Origin: Toxorhynchites rutilus septentrionalis
Lineage: Eukaryota; Arthropoda; Insecta; Diptera; Culicidae
Length of the DNA: 64,000 nt
NCBI RefSeq assembly: GCF_029784135.1
Contig: NC_073746.1
Span: 146,014,556-146,078,555, forward strand
Reading direction: 5' to 3'
The notes under the pieces were generated by a model. The model saw nothing but the letters and a program-made list of their open reading frames with translations, was not told the DNA's origin and ran no database searches. Positions 11,351 through 24,164 of the stretch are shown in pieces; position 1 is the first letter of the stretch; each line of letters starts with the position of its first letter. Position numbers and translations under genes: made by a program.

Positions 11351-14300
11351 TCGTGACATGGTTTCTGCTCCTACATTCCAGAATGCTATGTATGTTATGA
11401 AAACATTCTTAATCAGCCACTTCCCATTCGCCATCATTATTCTCGCCAATATTTACCAAATTGAATCGAATGGCGAGCAATCATGAATCAGGAAACAACA
11501 TCTTGACGAATGAGTACAGAAATTTGCCATTTCTCGAAGGAACTAGATTACAGCGGGTCAGCATTCGTAGCTGCTTCCAATTTGGCTCTATACAAAGTTG
11601 ATTATTATGGTAATGAAGGCACGTTCATATTCTTTATTTTATTCAACGATAGCAGAGCAGCAACAAACCCACACGGCGAGTAACAGTTGGAAAACAGCGA
11701 ACCCGAAAACGAAAACGATGGAAGCTGGAAGAAACCATTCCTTGACACCTTTTTGCTTTTCTCCCACTGTTTTGCTTATGCCCAATTATCCTTATGCTAT
11801 CGGAGAAATAAACTAACATCGCGGACAACAACTACGGGAGTTTCCTAGACGAACCCCTTTCCTTTGTGTTGGGGAATTGTTTCTCGTATCTTTTCTTTAT
11901 GATTCAATCGAAAAAATATATCCGTCCGATATCCGAAGGAAATCGATTTCCTCTGGCGGATGGAACGATGTGTCCTTATTGAAAATGCATGACTCGGAAT
12001 CAAAATAATCACAACACAGTATTATTCATCGCGTTGGTGTCGTCATTTTTTGGATTATGATTGAGACATTTCACCGAGGCCCAATCTGATTGAAGAGTTT
12101 GTACTCAATGATCGGTGTGTTATAATTTGTCTCCTCATTTTAATATCTGCAGTTTAGTTTTATTTTTCTAATTATAATAATATTTACAAAAATGTGTCAT
12201 AAATTTAATTCTTAACTCATGACTGAAAGAGGAATCAAATTTGTATATGTTTATCATATTTAAATCACAACTATACTTGTTTGACGAGTAGATTTCACTC
12301 ACAACACACATTTCTCACACATTTACAAACCACAAGATCTCATTATTAGTATTAGAGTTCCGTAAATTGCTGTTATCAAAATATATTTATCTACTAGCCA
12401 GAGGCAGATGGGTAATATAATCCCAACAATAATAAAAAAGCCCCACCGATCAAGTTCCGACTTCGGAATTTATAACTCGCTCAGAAACTTTACAATTTCT
12501 TAGAAAATCAATTTTGCATCTTCGGTATTTCTCATCGACTTGCTGCTGTCGGAAAATTTCCGCATAAAAATAGAAATAAACGGTTTCAACCGAGCGGTTC
12601 AGTAATAAAGGGTTTTACCTTCTCCACCATACTTCCGTGAATTTTCACCGAACGCTTCATTCTGTGTTGGGTTTACTGTTGCGGTAAGAGGATGAGAGTT
12701 ACTTTTCCGGTTGATTGAAATGAGAGAAGCGTTAGCTGTGTGTACTTCCAATCCGAGTTCTGTTGCAGTATGGAGGTTTCAAAAGCTTGAAAAGCTTCCT
12801 AATTGAATGAAACAGCTGTTTGAATAATTTGTTGGGGAGATTAGGCTGTGTAGGAATTTCCGGTCATAATTATTGACTCAAGTATGGCTTTACTGGACCT
12901 TCATCGCCATCTCCACACTATCCCTTCCACGATTCGTTATCAAACCACCCAATTATCAGAAATGGCAATTAAGCCTCTAATTGGGAAATGTTGTTCACAC
13001 TGGTCCCCATCTGTCGGCACTGAGCGAAGGAAGGAATCCTGGAAATTAAAATGCTCGTTAGTGTTGGCAGGAAGGGCAATATTCATTTCATCAGTTGTAT
13101 ATTCGTAACACTTGATCCTTCTAGCCATTTTCATATTAGTGTCTCATTTTCGGCTTTATGTACCATACATGATCTCTCTCACCTGCTTGCAGAACATTCT
13201 TCATACATAAGATATAATCGACTCTATGAAAGTTGATTTCAGTGTTCTCCAACACCGTTCCCTCAGCGACCATTCACTTGACCATGTACGATCTGAATGC
13301 TTTGCAAAATTTCCAGTTACCATGTAAAAATGTATATTTTCAAACTTATCCGTCACTTTCCTTCCCTGATATTGAAACTAGTCTTCTTAGCCGTGCAACG
13401 AAATTCACTCCTGCCGGAGGTGTAAACATTAATGATTGATCCCTCCGGCACGGTTTTGGAAACACGATTACACTGGAGATTGGTGCGCATTACTCCAGAA
13501 AGGTTGACACCGGCACATAAAGACGAACCGCTGCCACCCAGTCTGGTTCCGCATTTCTACTTTCCGCATCCACAATTCACTGAACGAATTCGCCGAGTGT
13601 AATTTAGCGCCGTTTCAAACTAGCGCAAAACAGGAATGATGAAGTTGCGTCTACTCTGGTTGGCGACAGCGTAGAAAAAAATCCTCGATTCCAAAAAAAT
13701 CTAGACAGCGAAAGAATTCCCAAATTAAATTTTCTGTCCCCCCTGTTTCACGTCTCTCAGGACGCTTCTTTATCAACTTTTTTGTTTTCACACTTGGTGG
13801 AAAATAATTTTTTGTTTCGCCTTGCTAGTTCGAAATTCATGCTGTTCTTGAGCTCCACTCAAAAGTCTTAAAGTTTTTAATTAGTATTGATAATTGAGCG
13901 AGCTCTAGTTCACTAGGTGATGTCCATCCAAATGAAAAATGCAACTAGCTCTAGGAATAATTTGTCGTCTTTTTCAAAAGTTGTTTCGACGGAGTGAATC
14001 ATGAGCATCAGTTATTTTTGAAATAGGGAAATTAAAAAAACTTATATTAATAACTAAAAAGTATTGAAATTTTAGTGCACGTCTATATAAAATACGTGTT
14101 GATGAGTAGAGTTAGCTATTGTGTATAGATAAAACAAGGATTTAATGAAAAGTTGAATAGCGTTATATAAATTTGCGGCTGCCAGGCAAGGACGGATAAG
14201 CCAATATTATTGAATTGAAGTTACTCATTCAGCGGATAAGAGATTGAATGTGTGTGATAGCAAGTGTTAAAATTTAAAATAGGACGAATTTCAATCACAT

Positions 14301-14598
14301 AAAGTACTAGTATAATTTGAGAGTCTGACAAAATAGAAAACAGATGGCGACCCTAATAAATCACCTATTATTCTCAATCAGGTTCTCTTTAACACAGAAG
14401 GGTTACAATAAGTAAAAAATATTTATCCACAAATGACCAATTTTCAAATTTCCTTCAAAAAATCAAAAATGCAATACACTTCATTAGAGATAAACCAGCC
14501 TTCGGCTGAAAATGAAAATTTGTCAACTTTTGAGGTCAGACGATTGAACTAACAGGAAAAAAAATTCCCGTTTCCCGGATATCCACTTAATATTTTGT
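11351..14598. other. No gene recognised; possibly single-copy DNA
   Basis: Over 3 kb with no repeat relationship to the rest of the window that I can see. Short open frames occur (72 codons at 11598-11816, 74 at 12884-13108) but none has a recognisable domain or start context. GC content is somewhat higher around 12560-13640 than in the TE blocks, so host regulatory or intronic sequence is possible. Confidence 0.35.
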
Positions 14599-14606
14599 GT
14601 GACCAT

Positions 14607-17600
14607 CAGGGTTACCATATCTACAGAATAATCTGTATTTATACAGATTTTTCAGACTTTTTTGAAACCAAGAATCTGTAAATACAGATTACACATTTTT
14701 TTTGGTTTTCATACAAATTTACAGATTTTTCAAAATAACGATCCAATATTAGTTATGGTTTGTTCTCAATAATACTTATTCCCAACTAACCAATTTTAAT
14801 CATATAGCATTGGAATCAGTCTGAATGAGAGTCATTTTGGCATTCATATGTAGTATGTAGTACTGCTTTCTCATGTTCAATCTAAGGCGAAAAGATGCAG
14901 AAGTCTGCGTCATCGGCTAGCTTTACAATGAATAAATAATACTGTTCATCTTTTTCCTACTAAAGCACCGTGAATACGAATTTTTACATAGATACCATCA
15001 ACATCGTCAAATTCATAATAACTGTGCCAAGCAATGATATTAAAGCTAAGATTATGCTTCAAGATTTAATTTTTAAATTTAACCCTTTGCGGCCGTATTA
15101 AATTTCGACATGTGTGTCGTACTGGCCGCATTTTTTTTACATGATAAAGCAGTGACGTATAACTTTGTGACAGGTCGGATTAGGATTACACATGATTATA
15201 TATGATTCGATTATATATTTTGGACTCGATTATATACAGTTTAAAAAAATACATTTCAAATATTACTTATTTCAAGGAAAAAGGTAACCTTTCAACGTTA
15301 AGGTGAAATTTAAGTGGCTATTATAAGCACAGTGGGGAAAATCGTGATTTCTGAAGATTTAGCTTGAATTTTCACCAGAAATTGTTTATATCTGTATTGT
15401 AGCGAAGATATGAAAGATAAAATTTGGGTGTCGAAGAACAATTTCGTAGAGCGGTTAGAAAGATTTAATTTAATTGATCAAAAACAAGTTGAATGGAGCG
15501 AAATATCAGATCTAACTTTGCCAACGTTAGCTTGTCTAAACGACCTGCATTTGGATTTTAAAAATATCAAAATTCTAAAAATATTAACCCATCTTAAGTT
15601 TACTTAACAATGAAATACGATGTTTCTGCACGTTTCCATGCAAATTTCCATTCTATCCAAGGGTAATATGAAAAATAAGTCAACGAAGCTAACACACGCA
15701 CAAGCCAACGAACTGTCTGTTATTCTTTTTTTCCTAATGTTGCTGGCATTAATACAATGGAAACCTGAAGAGAAGCAAAACATTGCGTCGTAAGCTTCAT
15801 CCCTGTGTGAGTAAATTCGAATAAATTTCGCAGTTACTTTCCTAACCGACCAATCATTTTCTAACCGCAAAGCAGTTTACATACTGGGGGAATAGCATAG
15901 CAACACTAAAAATGTTGTCAGCAGTTAGTAGCAGTAGCAGAAGCAAACGGGTTTTAGCCCTTTTCGGCCCCTCAAACCCTTAAATTTGGGTATGGGTGTC
16001 GTACTGGTCGAAATTATTTTTCCTTGAAAAAGCAGTGATACATGCAAGATTATGAAAAATAAACATGTTTTTTCGTTTTTTTGTGAACTATATATATGTA
16101 TTAACCTAACAATGTATTTTAATGTTATGTTTTTATATAAAAATTATATTTTATAATTCGTCTTCGTTTGATATATTTCGAAACAATTTCCAAGGGTAAA
16201 TAATATGAAATTTAATAAATACCTAATTTTATTTTTTATTATCCCTTGAATATCAGACACTTTTGCCATTGATGCAATAAATGTATAATTAATGCCAGCA
16301 ATGTGTATCCGAAATGATTGGCACTTTTCACTTTTAACAAACAATGTTTTTTTACATGAGATTATTCAGATGACATGAGATACTTATGCAAACAATTATT
16401 CTCCTCTTTCGAAACAACTACTTCAACATAATTTAAACCAGTAGTTACATAGATAATTATTTCTGCGTATCCGAAATGATCAGAGCTTTCACGATTATTC
16501 AAATGACATAAGACATTTATTTAAACAGTAGTTCTGATACTTATGAACAATCTTTTCCATCACATCAAAGTGTTGCCATGGCTAAATTCTGCTTTTATGA
16601 TTTTTATCCCACATTCCTATGCATTCAATTCACTGTGCGTTATCTTGTATGGGTGACTACTTTGTTTGATACTGAGTACCGTTATCTATCACTCATAGGA
16701 GCACCTATTGAATCGTGGACAGATTCACTAGACATCAAACTTCGTTTAGGAAAAGCATAAACTGACACTTGGTTGAGTCAAATATAAGATTAGCATGGTT
16801 TCTTGCTGTGGTGGCTGAGAGCAGACAAACGACTACAAAGAGTTAACTCTCCTGACATCCAGAGAACAACATTCACCCATCGTATTCGTGCAATCGATCC
16901 AACCCAAATTGATGGTATAGATCAAGGCGCCTCTTTATGTACCAGGTGAAACAATCATATGAAATGCACTTTCAGCCATATTGGGATTGCTGTCGGTATT
17001 GTTTATAAACAGCATCAGAACGCTGCCGGCGGCTCTCTACAAATTGCTACGACGCTTATTCGAACGATGCCTACTATGTTCGGCTTTTGCGAATTTATGT
17101 GAAATAGAAGGGATGATTTTGTAGTATTTCATTCTCATTTCTACACTCTTGCATGTAAAAAGGAAAAAATAGCGTATCCTAGCAATAACAAAACAAACAA
17201 CCTCCGCTCCACAAACCGTAATCCCCTTCTTATTGAAGTGATGATATTGCTTCACCTGTTATACATTGATATAAGAGCCTTGGTATAGATGTGAAAATGC
17301 TTGTGGCTACATTCAGTTTGTCTAGAAGAGGAGATGCATTACTTGCATTAGCAAAACAAGGCCACAAATTCTTATATATGGCCAGCTGGTTCTTTTACGA
17401 TAAAATTAATAATAACACATTCAAAATTGCTAACTTTTGAGTTTTTCACTTCCAAAATGTCATTTAAATCAATCAAATTCGATTTTTCATCTTTCAAATA
17501 GAATCGACAGAATCGTCTTCCGTAGTGTTCTTTTTAATGTAGAGCCAGTTTTAGGCAACAAACAAATAAAAAGTTGTATAACTCTATCAATCTTGAAATT

Positions 17601-17947
17601 CGAACATATGCGTAGAAGGATTTTTTTTCATCAAATATAATCATCTATCACCTGGCTTTAAGGGGATGGATCAAAACTAAATTCTTTTTTTATATTAAAA
17701 AAACGAATAAAAACATTTTTTGACTCATGATATACAGGATTAGAATATATACAGTAAAAAGAAATCCGTCCGAGACTGTATATAATCTAGTCTGCCCTGT
17801 ATTAGTATACTTCTTTGCTGTGGTGGCTGAAAGCAGACAAAAGACAGCAAAGAGTTGATACATATATCGATACAGATTTTCTGAGAAAAAACACGGATAA
17901 AAAGATTTTTTGAGACCAAAAACACAGATTTTATTATGGCAACCCTG
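14607..17947. mobile_element. hAT-like DNA transposon, non-autonomous or decayed
   Basis: The left end CAGGGTTACCATA (14607) and the reverse complement of the right end CAGGGTTGCCATA (ending 17947) form a short TIR of hAT type. The flanks GTGACCAT (14599-14606) and GTGACCAC (17948-17955) form an 8-bp target duplication with one mismatch, the length expected for hAT. Subterminal ATCTGTATTT-like words recur at both ends. No transposase frame is visible inside; the interior contains another repeat (15495-15960) and the start of the tandem duplication at 17131. Confidence 0.6.
15495..15960. repeat. Dispersed repeat, copy 1 (second copy at 24165-24975)
   Basis: Shares long stretches with 24165-24975: AACTTTGCCAACGTTAGC, ATGAAATACGATGT, ATATGAAAAATAAGTCAACG, CACGCACAAGCCA, CTGAAGAGAAGC, AACATTGCGTCGTAAG, TTTCGCAGTTACTTTCC and a terminal GTTGTCAGCAGTTAGTAGCAG. 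This copy lacks about 330 bp present in the other. The type of element is unknown; no reading frame is conserved between copies. Confidence 0.7.
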
Positions 17948-18779
17948 GTGACCACCCATGACATGTATGACCGCGTTAAATCGCCGTGGCATTGATTTTG
18001 AAAATTAAGAAGCTTATACACATTGATATTTATTTTCGATACGATAGCCGATAATTCGAAAAGTTCTCTACGATGGACGTTCTGATTGTGTTGATGGGAT
18101 GAAAAAAAAACACTCTTTTACAAATTTTGAACTTTTCTAGCAATCATTTCTTTGCTTAGACGGATGACATCAGCAATTTGATGATAGGTGTTATCGGTTA
18201 AATGGTGTTCTATAACCAGTTTTCGGATTTAGAGAAATTTGTGAATTTATGGACATTTTGAAGCAAAAGAGAATACGTAATGTCAAACTTTGCTCGAAAC
18301 TCTACTACTGCCTTATTCATTTCGCTCGTTTCGAGCTCGCTTCGAGATTCATAATGGCAAAAGTGATCGAAACGAACAAAAATTACTCGTTTCGAAATGC
18401 GCAATGTCATCCCTGTTCTTCCAGCAATGCTTGATTATTAATCTTAAGTCGAACAATGAAAACAAAACATTTTGTAGGAGGGTTTAATATCTCGGATTGG
18501 TAAATGTGCGCATTTTATTTTTCACTAGAGATAAAATGCTTAGGGAGAAAACGTGTGATTAAATCTGCAGTCCAAATGACTCGGATTTGTTCCAAAGAAT
18601 AGCTTACCTCAGTGGTCAACTCTTTACAGCCTAAAAAGAGAAACAACGTGATCTCACTTTTTTCCCCTTGTTGTGTGTGAACCACAGCGTCCATTATTCT
18701 GAACTATTGTGGTATGCCCCATTTTTTATACTACGCTTCAAGCTTATCTACTGATTATTGATGAAGAAGTAGACTGAAG
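17131..18779. repeat. Tandem segmental duplication, copy 1
   Basis: Begins ATTCTCATTTCTACACTC and ends AGAAGTAGACTGAAG, where copy 2 starts at once. The sequence is nearly identical to 18780-20199. It contains the right end of the hAT-like element (to 17947), and its last ~65 bp are the 3' end of the LOA-type LINE frame. Copy 1 keeps about 300 bp (17935-18229) that copy 2 lacks. Open frames shared by both copies, such as the 61-codon one at 18249-18434, show no coding signature. Confidence 0.85.
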
Positions 18780-20199
18780 ATTCTCATTTCTACACTCTTG
18801 CATGTAAAAAGGCAAAAATAGCGTATCCTAGCAATAACAAAACAAACAACCTCCGCTCCACAAACCGTAATCCCCTTCTTATTGAAGTGATGATATTGCT
18901 TCACCTGTTATACATTGATATAAGAGCCTTGGTATAGATGTGAAAATGCTTGTGGCTACATTCAGTTTGTCTAGAAGAGGAGATGCATTACTTGCATTAG
19001 CAAAACAAGGCCACAAATTCTTATATATGGCCAGCTGGTTCTTTTACGATAAAATTAATAATAACACATTCAAAATTGCTAACTTTTGAGTTTTTCACTT
19101 CCAAAATGTCATTTAAATCAATCAAATTCGATTTTTCATCTTTCAAATAGAATCGACAGAATCGTCCGTAGTGTTCTTTTTAATGTAGAGCCAGTTTTAG
19201 GCAACAAACAAATAAAAAGTTGTATAACTCTATCAATCTTGAAATTCGAACATATGCGTAGAAGGATTTTTTTTCATCAAATATAATCATCTATCACCTC
19301 CTGAGAGATTCTGTATAAATTTATTTTTTTCATGTGAGAAAGGTGTTTCCTGGCTTTAAGGGGATGGATCAAAACTAAATTCTTCTTTTATATTAAAAAA
19401 ACGAATAAAAACATTTTTTGACTCATGATATACAGGATTAGAATATATACAGTAAAAAGAAATCCGTCCGAGACTGTATATAATCTAGTCTGCCCTGTAT
19501 TAGTATACTTCTTTGCTGTGGTGGCTGAAAGCAGACAAAAGACAGCAAAGAGTTGATACATATATCGATACAGATTTTCTGAGAAAAAACACGGATAAAA
19601 AGATTTTTTGAGACCAAAAACACAGAAGAGAGACCAAAAACACAGAAGATTAGAGAAATTTGTGAATTTTTGGACATTTTGAAGCAAAAGAGAATACGTA
19701 ATGTCAAACTTTGCTCGAAACTCTACTACTGCCTTATTCATTTCGCTCGTTTCGAGCTCGCTTCGAGATTCATAATGGCAAAAGTGATCGAAACGAACAA
19801 AAATTACTCGTTTCGAAATGCGCAATGTCATCCCTGTTCTTCCAGCAATGCTTGATTATTAATCTTAAGTCGAACAATGAAAACAAAACATTTTGTAGGA
19901 GGGTTTAATATCTCGGATTGGTAAATGTGCGCATTTTATTTTTCACTAGAGATAAAATGCTTAGGGAGAAAACGTGTGATTAAATCTGCAGTCCAAATGA
20001 CTCGGATTTGTTCCAAAGAATAGCTTACCTCAGTGGTCAACTCTTTACAGCCTAAAAAGAGAAACAACGTGATCTCACTTTTTTCCCCTTGTTGTGTGTG
20101 AACCACAGCGTCCATTATTTTGAACTATTGTGGTATGCCCCATTTTTTATACTACGCTTCAAGCTTATCTACTGATTATTGATGAAGAAGTAGACTGAA
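18780..20199. repeat. Tandem segmental duplication, copy 2
   Basis: Directly abuts copy 1. It differs by a few substitutions, a 3-bp deletion (near 19165), about 57 bp not in copy 1 (19300-19357) and the ~300-bp loss noted for copy 1, where the word AGAGACCAAAAACACAGA is doubled. The right part runs on into the intact flank of the LOA-type LINE, so copy 2 marks the original chromosomal junction. Confidence 0.85.
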
Positions 20200-21100
20200 A
20201 GCTATAGTCAGATATGTGCCAATCATGAATAATCTGTTTGATAAAATTTATAGTCCTGATCGGCGACACAGACCGAACTTCCTTGGGCTCCAGAATGGCA
20301 TTATCATGGTGTTGAAGTCTGCGTCTTGTTAGTGCTCCGCATTTGCAGAGCAAATGTTCTGAGGTTTCGCTTTCGGCATTACAAAAGCGACAAATATCAT
20401 CTTGCACTAAACCTATGTTTTTGAGATGGTTTTTACTCGGACAGTGTCCTGTTATAAGACCAGTGAATGTGCTGAAGTCTTTCTTATTAAGACTCAGCAA
20501 TTGTTGAGTAATTTTAATGTTCGGCGTGATAAATTTTTTTGACTGGTTGAGTTGTACAGCCATCCAATTGGCTGTTACTTCCCGGTTTTCCCAATTCTTC
20601 AGCTCACTCTTCAACTCACATTCAGAAATTCCACAGAATGGTTCTGGACCAGTGAAGGGTGAGCTTGAGCCGCGTCTTGCGAGTTCATCTGCTTGTTCAT
20701 TTCCCTCTATACCGCAATGGCCAGGAATCCAGTACAGTTGTACCGACCTTTTCTGACATAGTTGCCGTAAAAGGCAAGTGCATTCCCAGACAATTTTTGA
20801 ATAGCACTTGAAAACATTGAGGGCTTTAAGTGCTGCTTGACTGACTGAGAAGATGCAAATGTTAGCATGTCTATAATTTCTTTTAAGGCATACATTTATA
20901 CATTTTATTTTTGCAGCTACTTCTGCCTGGATAACTGTTGGCCAGTTCACCATAGCTACAGAATTTTTTATTCTGGGACCATACACTCCAGCACCTGTTC
21001 TGTTACCCATTTTCGACCCATCGGTATAGAACATGATTGAACCATTACGAACATTGGGACCGCCCTTATCCCATACATCATAATTGGTCCTAGGTTCCAT
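20165..21100 (-). pseudogene. RNase H and C-terminal zinc knuckle of LOA-type LINE
   Basis: RNase H would remove the RNA template after reverse transcription. In this 311-residue block Asp is kept in FYTDGSKMGNRTGAGVYG (near residue 26), Glu in VIQAEVAAKI (near 60), and the last motif is WIPGHCGIEGNEQADELARR. The third acidic position, normally TDSQAAL, reads FSVSQAAL, so that Asp is lost. A Cys/His cluster (CRFCNAESETSEHLLCKCGAL) follows. The frame differs from that of the upstream RT block, so a frameshift near 21100-21112 breaks the gene. Confidence 0.8.
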
Positions 21101-21111
21101 CTAATCACTGT

Positions 21112-21798
21112 TCATCTCTGTCCAGTTTTGTCCCCGTCTAATATTTTTTTATATCTTTTTAGCTTTAGAGCGCTTCTATTAGCCTCCAGTTGAACATGTT
21201 GACCCAAAGGTAACAGGTGAAGGATAGCCTCCAATGCCTTTGAGGGTGTGCTTCGCATTGCTCCTGTTACAGCAACGCATGCCAGTCGTTGGAGTTTGTT
21301 TAGCTTTTTTGTAGATACAGTCTCCTTAGTCTTTGACCACCATACTAGTGAGGCATAGGTTACCCTAGGCCGCACAATTGCTGTGTAGACCGACCATTTT
21401 TGGTTTAAGGCCCCATGTTCTGCCTATCATTTAGAACACGCCCATAGGGCAATGTTGGCCTTACTGATAATTGCATCTAAGTGTGCCTTCCAGTTTAGTT
21501 TAGCGTCTAGTATTACGCCTAGATATTTCACTGAAACGCTGAATTTTATTTCCTCTCCTCCAAGATTCAGAGTCTTCAGATGCAGTTTCTTCTTTTTGGT
21601 GGAAGGAACAATTGTTGTTTTTGAGGGATTTATGCTCAGACCTTCTTCGATACACGATGATTTGGTAAGGTTCAAGGCCATCTGCATCCTGCTCCATATC
21701 ACATCGTCGAACTTGCCACATACCGTTATGACTAGATCAGCAAAACCCACGGTTTTGAAAACATTCGCCTCCAAACTGATCAGAAGGTCGTCAACCAC
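21112..21798 (-). pseudogene. Reverse transcriptase thumb region of LOA-type LINE
   Basis: Two open blocks in one frame, 21427-21798 and 21112-21375. The first begins VDDLLISLEANVFKTVGFADLVITVCGK: the catalytic FADD box has lost one Asp (FADL). It continues GLSINPSKTTIVPSTKKKKLHL and SVKYLGVILDAKLNW. The second has the connection region (RPRVTYASLVWW, LQRLACVAVTGAMRSTPSKALEAIL). A stop lies between the two blocks. Only the end of the RT remains because the insertion is 5'-truncated. Confidence 0.75.
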
Positions 21799-22097
21799 CA
21801 GTGACCAAAGGATCTTTGATCACGACCCTTCCAAAAACGAAAATTCACAACTATATGCAACGTTCACATTCGACTGAGTAACAAGCATAATTTAGTATGT
21901 CACAAAATGGTACTAAGCATGTTTAGCTATATTTGGCTTTTTTTTTAATATTTTTAGTTTTTAGTGTGTGAACTTTTTTTATGTTTCTCACGAGATAATT
22001 TCTTAAAGTTAGATTAATTTCATGCACATTTCATAAGATTTAGCCGAATCTTCGAGCTATCCCAGTTTCCAAATGAAAAACAGAACATGTGCAAATG

Positions 22098-22242
22098 GAG
22101 GCGATCTGGCGTAGTGGTAACATCCATACCTCTCACGCAGAGATTACGAGTTCTATTCTCACTCCCGGCATTCTTCCAAAAATGGAAGTAAAAGTGACGA
22201 ACCAGCCGAAATGTGTTGAAAGTCACTATAATAGAGAAAAAA
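22098..22242 (+). mobile_element. Short tRNA-derived SINE with 16-bp target duplication
   Basis: A 145-bp insertion with a perfect direct repeat AGAACATGTGCAAATG at 22082-22097 and 22243-22258. Its head has tRNA-like pol III boxes: A box within TCTGGCGTAGTGGTAACATC and B box region ACGAGTTCTATTCTC. The 3' half ends AAAGTCACTATAATAGAGAAAAAAAG. The perfect duplication indicates a fairly recent insertion by LINE machinery. Confidence 0.85.
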
Positions 22243-22281
22243 AGAACATGTGCAAATGAATAGCAGGGGGATAATTTTTAA

Positions 22282-23725
22282 CACTCCTATACTCGCGCAT
22301 TGGTCTGTCAGACCGAGAAATCAATAATTCGTTCATTTCTTAGAAAATATCAACACTACGACTTTGCGATTCTCTCTAGCTTCGTCATTCGTCGTTCGTC
22401 ATCGTTTAGCGTATCGCATGTGTTGATACAAAGGGGACGTTTGCCGCTTTTTTTAACACTTTCGGTCTGACACACCGACGCAAGTATAGTAGTAACTTTT
22501 TCGGACAAGTGCCTTTTTCATATTCTAGAATATTTTTGAATAAAATGTAAGTGGCGTGGAATTTTTATTGAATATAATGCATAAGGTCATTACCGGACTA
22601 TTCTTATTTGATTTCAGTCCCTTTGTAACTGGATTGAACTGATCCATTTATTAACTATTCGTCGATATATTCGTTGTTAGATTCATACGTTCAAAAGCAA
22701 AATATAAATGTTTGACTTTCGTATAGTTATTCGCTAAATATAATAGTCATACATATACACACTTGTGAAATAATTTTACTTGTGGAAGAATTGTAAACAG
22801 TAAACTACAGTAAACAGTTACAGTTTCGGGCATATTTTTTGTAATGAACAATATCGACAAGAAAACAAGAAAAAGAAAAGGAAGGAAGGAAGGTCTTGTA
22901 TTATAGAGACTTTAAACTTTTGCAGTTCATTCGTCTCTAGCCTTGAGAAAGGCCCTTTGAAAACTCTACTCTACTCTACTCCAGCGCTACCACCTCCACC
23001 CTCTTGCCTTGAGAAAGGCACTCGATCCCTCGCCGTCCAGCTCGTCCAGCAACGATGTTGACCAGTCGGTGTCCACACAAAGAATGAGAAAAGGAAGTTC
23101 CTAGAAATCCTTTATATCATCTTTTTATGCCTCATCTAAAAAAGGCATTAATTCTTAGTTTACCAAGAATACAGAGACAAAGAATATTAGAAATATGCAA
23201 ACTTTATATTTCAGAACCTTTATTATCTAGTGATTATCTAGAAGGCCGTTATACATTCTCCTCTTCGATAAAAGACCCGAAAACACGCAAGAACTGCATG
23301 GAATGTGAAAAATATGTTTGTTTCGAGCATGCAGTTATGCTATGTTCTGATTCTAACTCCAATGAAACCACAATCGATTAACACGTTTTTATGTTATTTT
23401 ATAGCTCTTTATACTTCCATGAATTATACTCACTTGCTTGCTTCTAATTAATAACAGAGAAAAATTAGAATTTCGTTATTTGTGTTGGAGTATCAAAAAC
23501 TACTCTGTTTTGAGGAGGCTGAATTAGATGACTATTAAAACATAATAAAGACGAAGAAAACATATTTTTTGGAGTTTTTTCATTTAATAATACCCTCTTC
23601 TTCAAATAAATGCCAATAAAGCCTGAAAAATACACAATGGAAACATTACAGAGAAGTTCAATTTTCGGTCTGTAACACCGTGCGCGAGTGTACGTGTTAT
23701 GATTTTGCACGCGAGTACAGGAGGG
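22282..23725 (+). mobile_element. piggyBac-type element, internally deleted
   Basis: A 1444-bp element flanked by TTAA (22278-22281 and 23726-23729). The left end CACTCCTATACTCGCG matches the reverse complement of the right end CCCTCCTGTACTCGCG. Both ends carry a subterminal inverted motif containing CAGACCG. It contains a single transposase remnant (23127-23381). Inside the left part, 22461-22495 is an inverted near-copy of the left terminus, so the first 215 bp could fold back or move as a MITE. Confidence 0.7.
23127..23381 (+). pseudogene. piggyBac transposase C-terminal Cys-rich domain remnant
   Basis: An 84-codon open frame whose C-terminus reads DPKTRKNCMECEKYVCFEHAV followed by MLCSDS. 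The spacing Cys-x2-Cys-x4-Cys-x2-His-x4-Cys is that of the zinc-binding Cys-rich domain at the end of piggyBac-family transposases, which recognises TIR DNA. The last expected Cys has become Ser. The catalytic DDD domain is absent. A random small zinc ribbon is the alternative, but its location between TTAA-flanked termini argues for piggyBac. Confidence 0.6.
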
Positions 23726-23729
23726 TTAA

Positions 23730-24164
23730 GACGTAGCAAATATGGGAGGTAAAAAAAACTGAACACGTAGGAAAGAATGAAATATTAAGATCGCTTATAA
23801 CTCGATCATTTTTTAATAGATCGCAAAGATATTTGGGTTAATTGAAATTAGAAATATTTCTATCACAATGAAAAAAAATATTTTTGTGATAAACAATTGA
23901 ATACTTGTGAAATGTCAATCATTAGCTAAACGTGTTAAATCCCCTGTTTTGATTGGCCCAATTTGTGCTCCTCAAACTGTACCGACCAGAGATCGAAATT
24001 CTCGCTCGGCTGCTAAAGAAGTATTCAGTCAATCAATCTAGTTTTCGATGAGTCGTGTAATGTTGAAGCTTATGTCTCTTTTATTTCCACCGAAAATTCT
24101 TTTTCAGAAAGAAAGAGATGTGGAAAAATCTCCCCCTCTGAATTTCAATGAAAATGCTTTTTCG
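23730..24164. other. No gene recognised
   Basis: AT-rich, no frame above 70 codons with a motif, and no repeat landmark that I can place. Confidence 0.35.

Larger units (their letters stand above)
20165..21812 (-). mobile_element. LOA-type non-LTR retrotransposon, 5'-truncated
   Basis: Minus-strand 3' part of a LINE with the end of a reverse transcriptase followed by RNase H, the order of the LOA/I-type elements; mosquito Lian is the closest I recall. It is truncated at the 5' end inside the RT palm near 21812. The 3' end lies just beyond 20165 and is duplicated at 18714-18779. Confidence 0.75.

Noticed and set aside
17690..17992. 100-codon minus-strand frame, repeated at 19388-19831
   Set aside because: The frame is preserved only because the DNA is tandemly duplicated; codon content is AT-driven and its two versions diverge in length.
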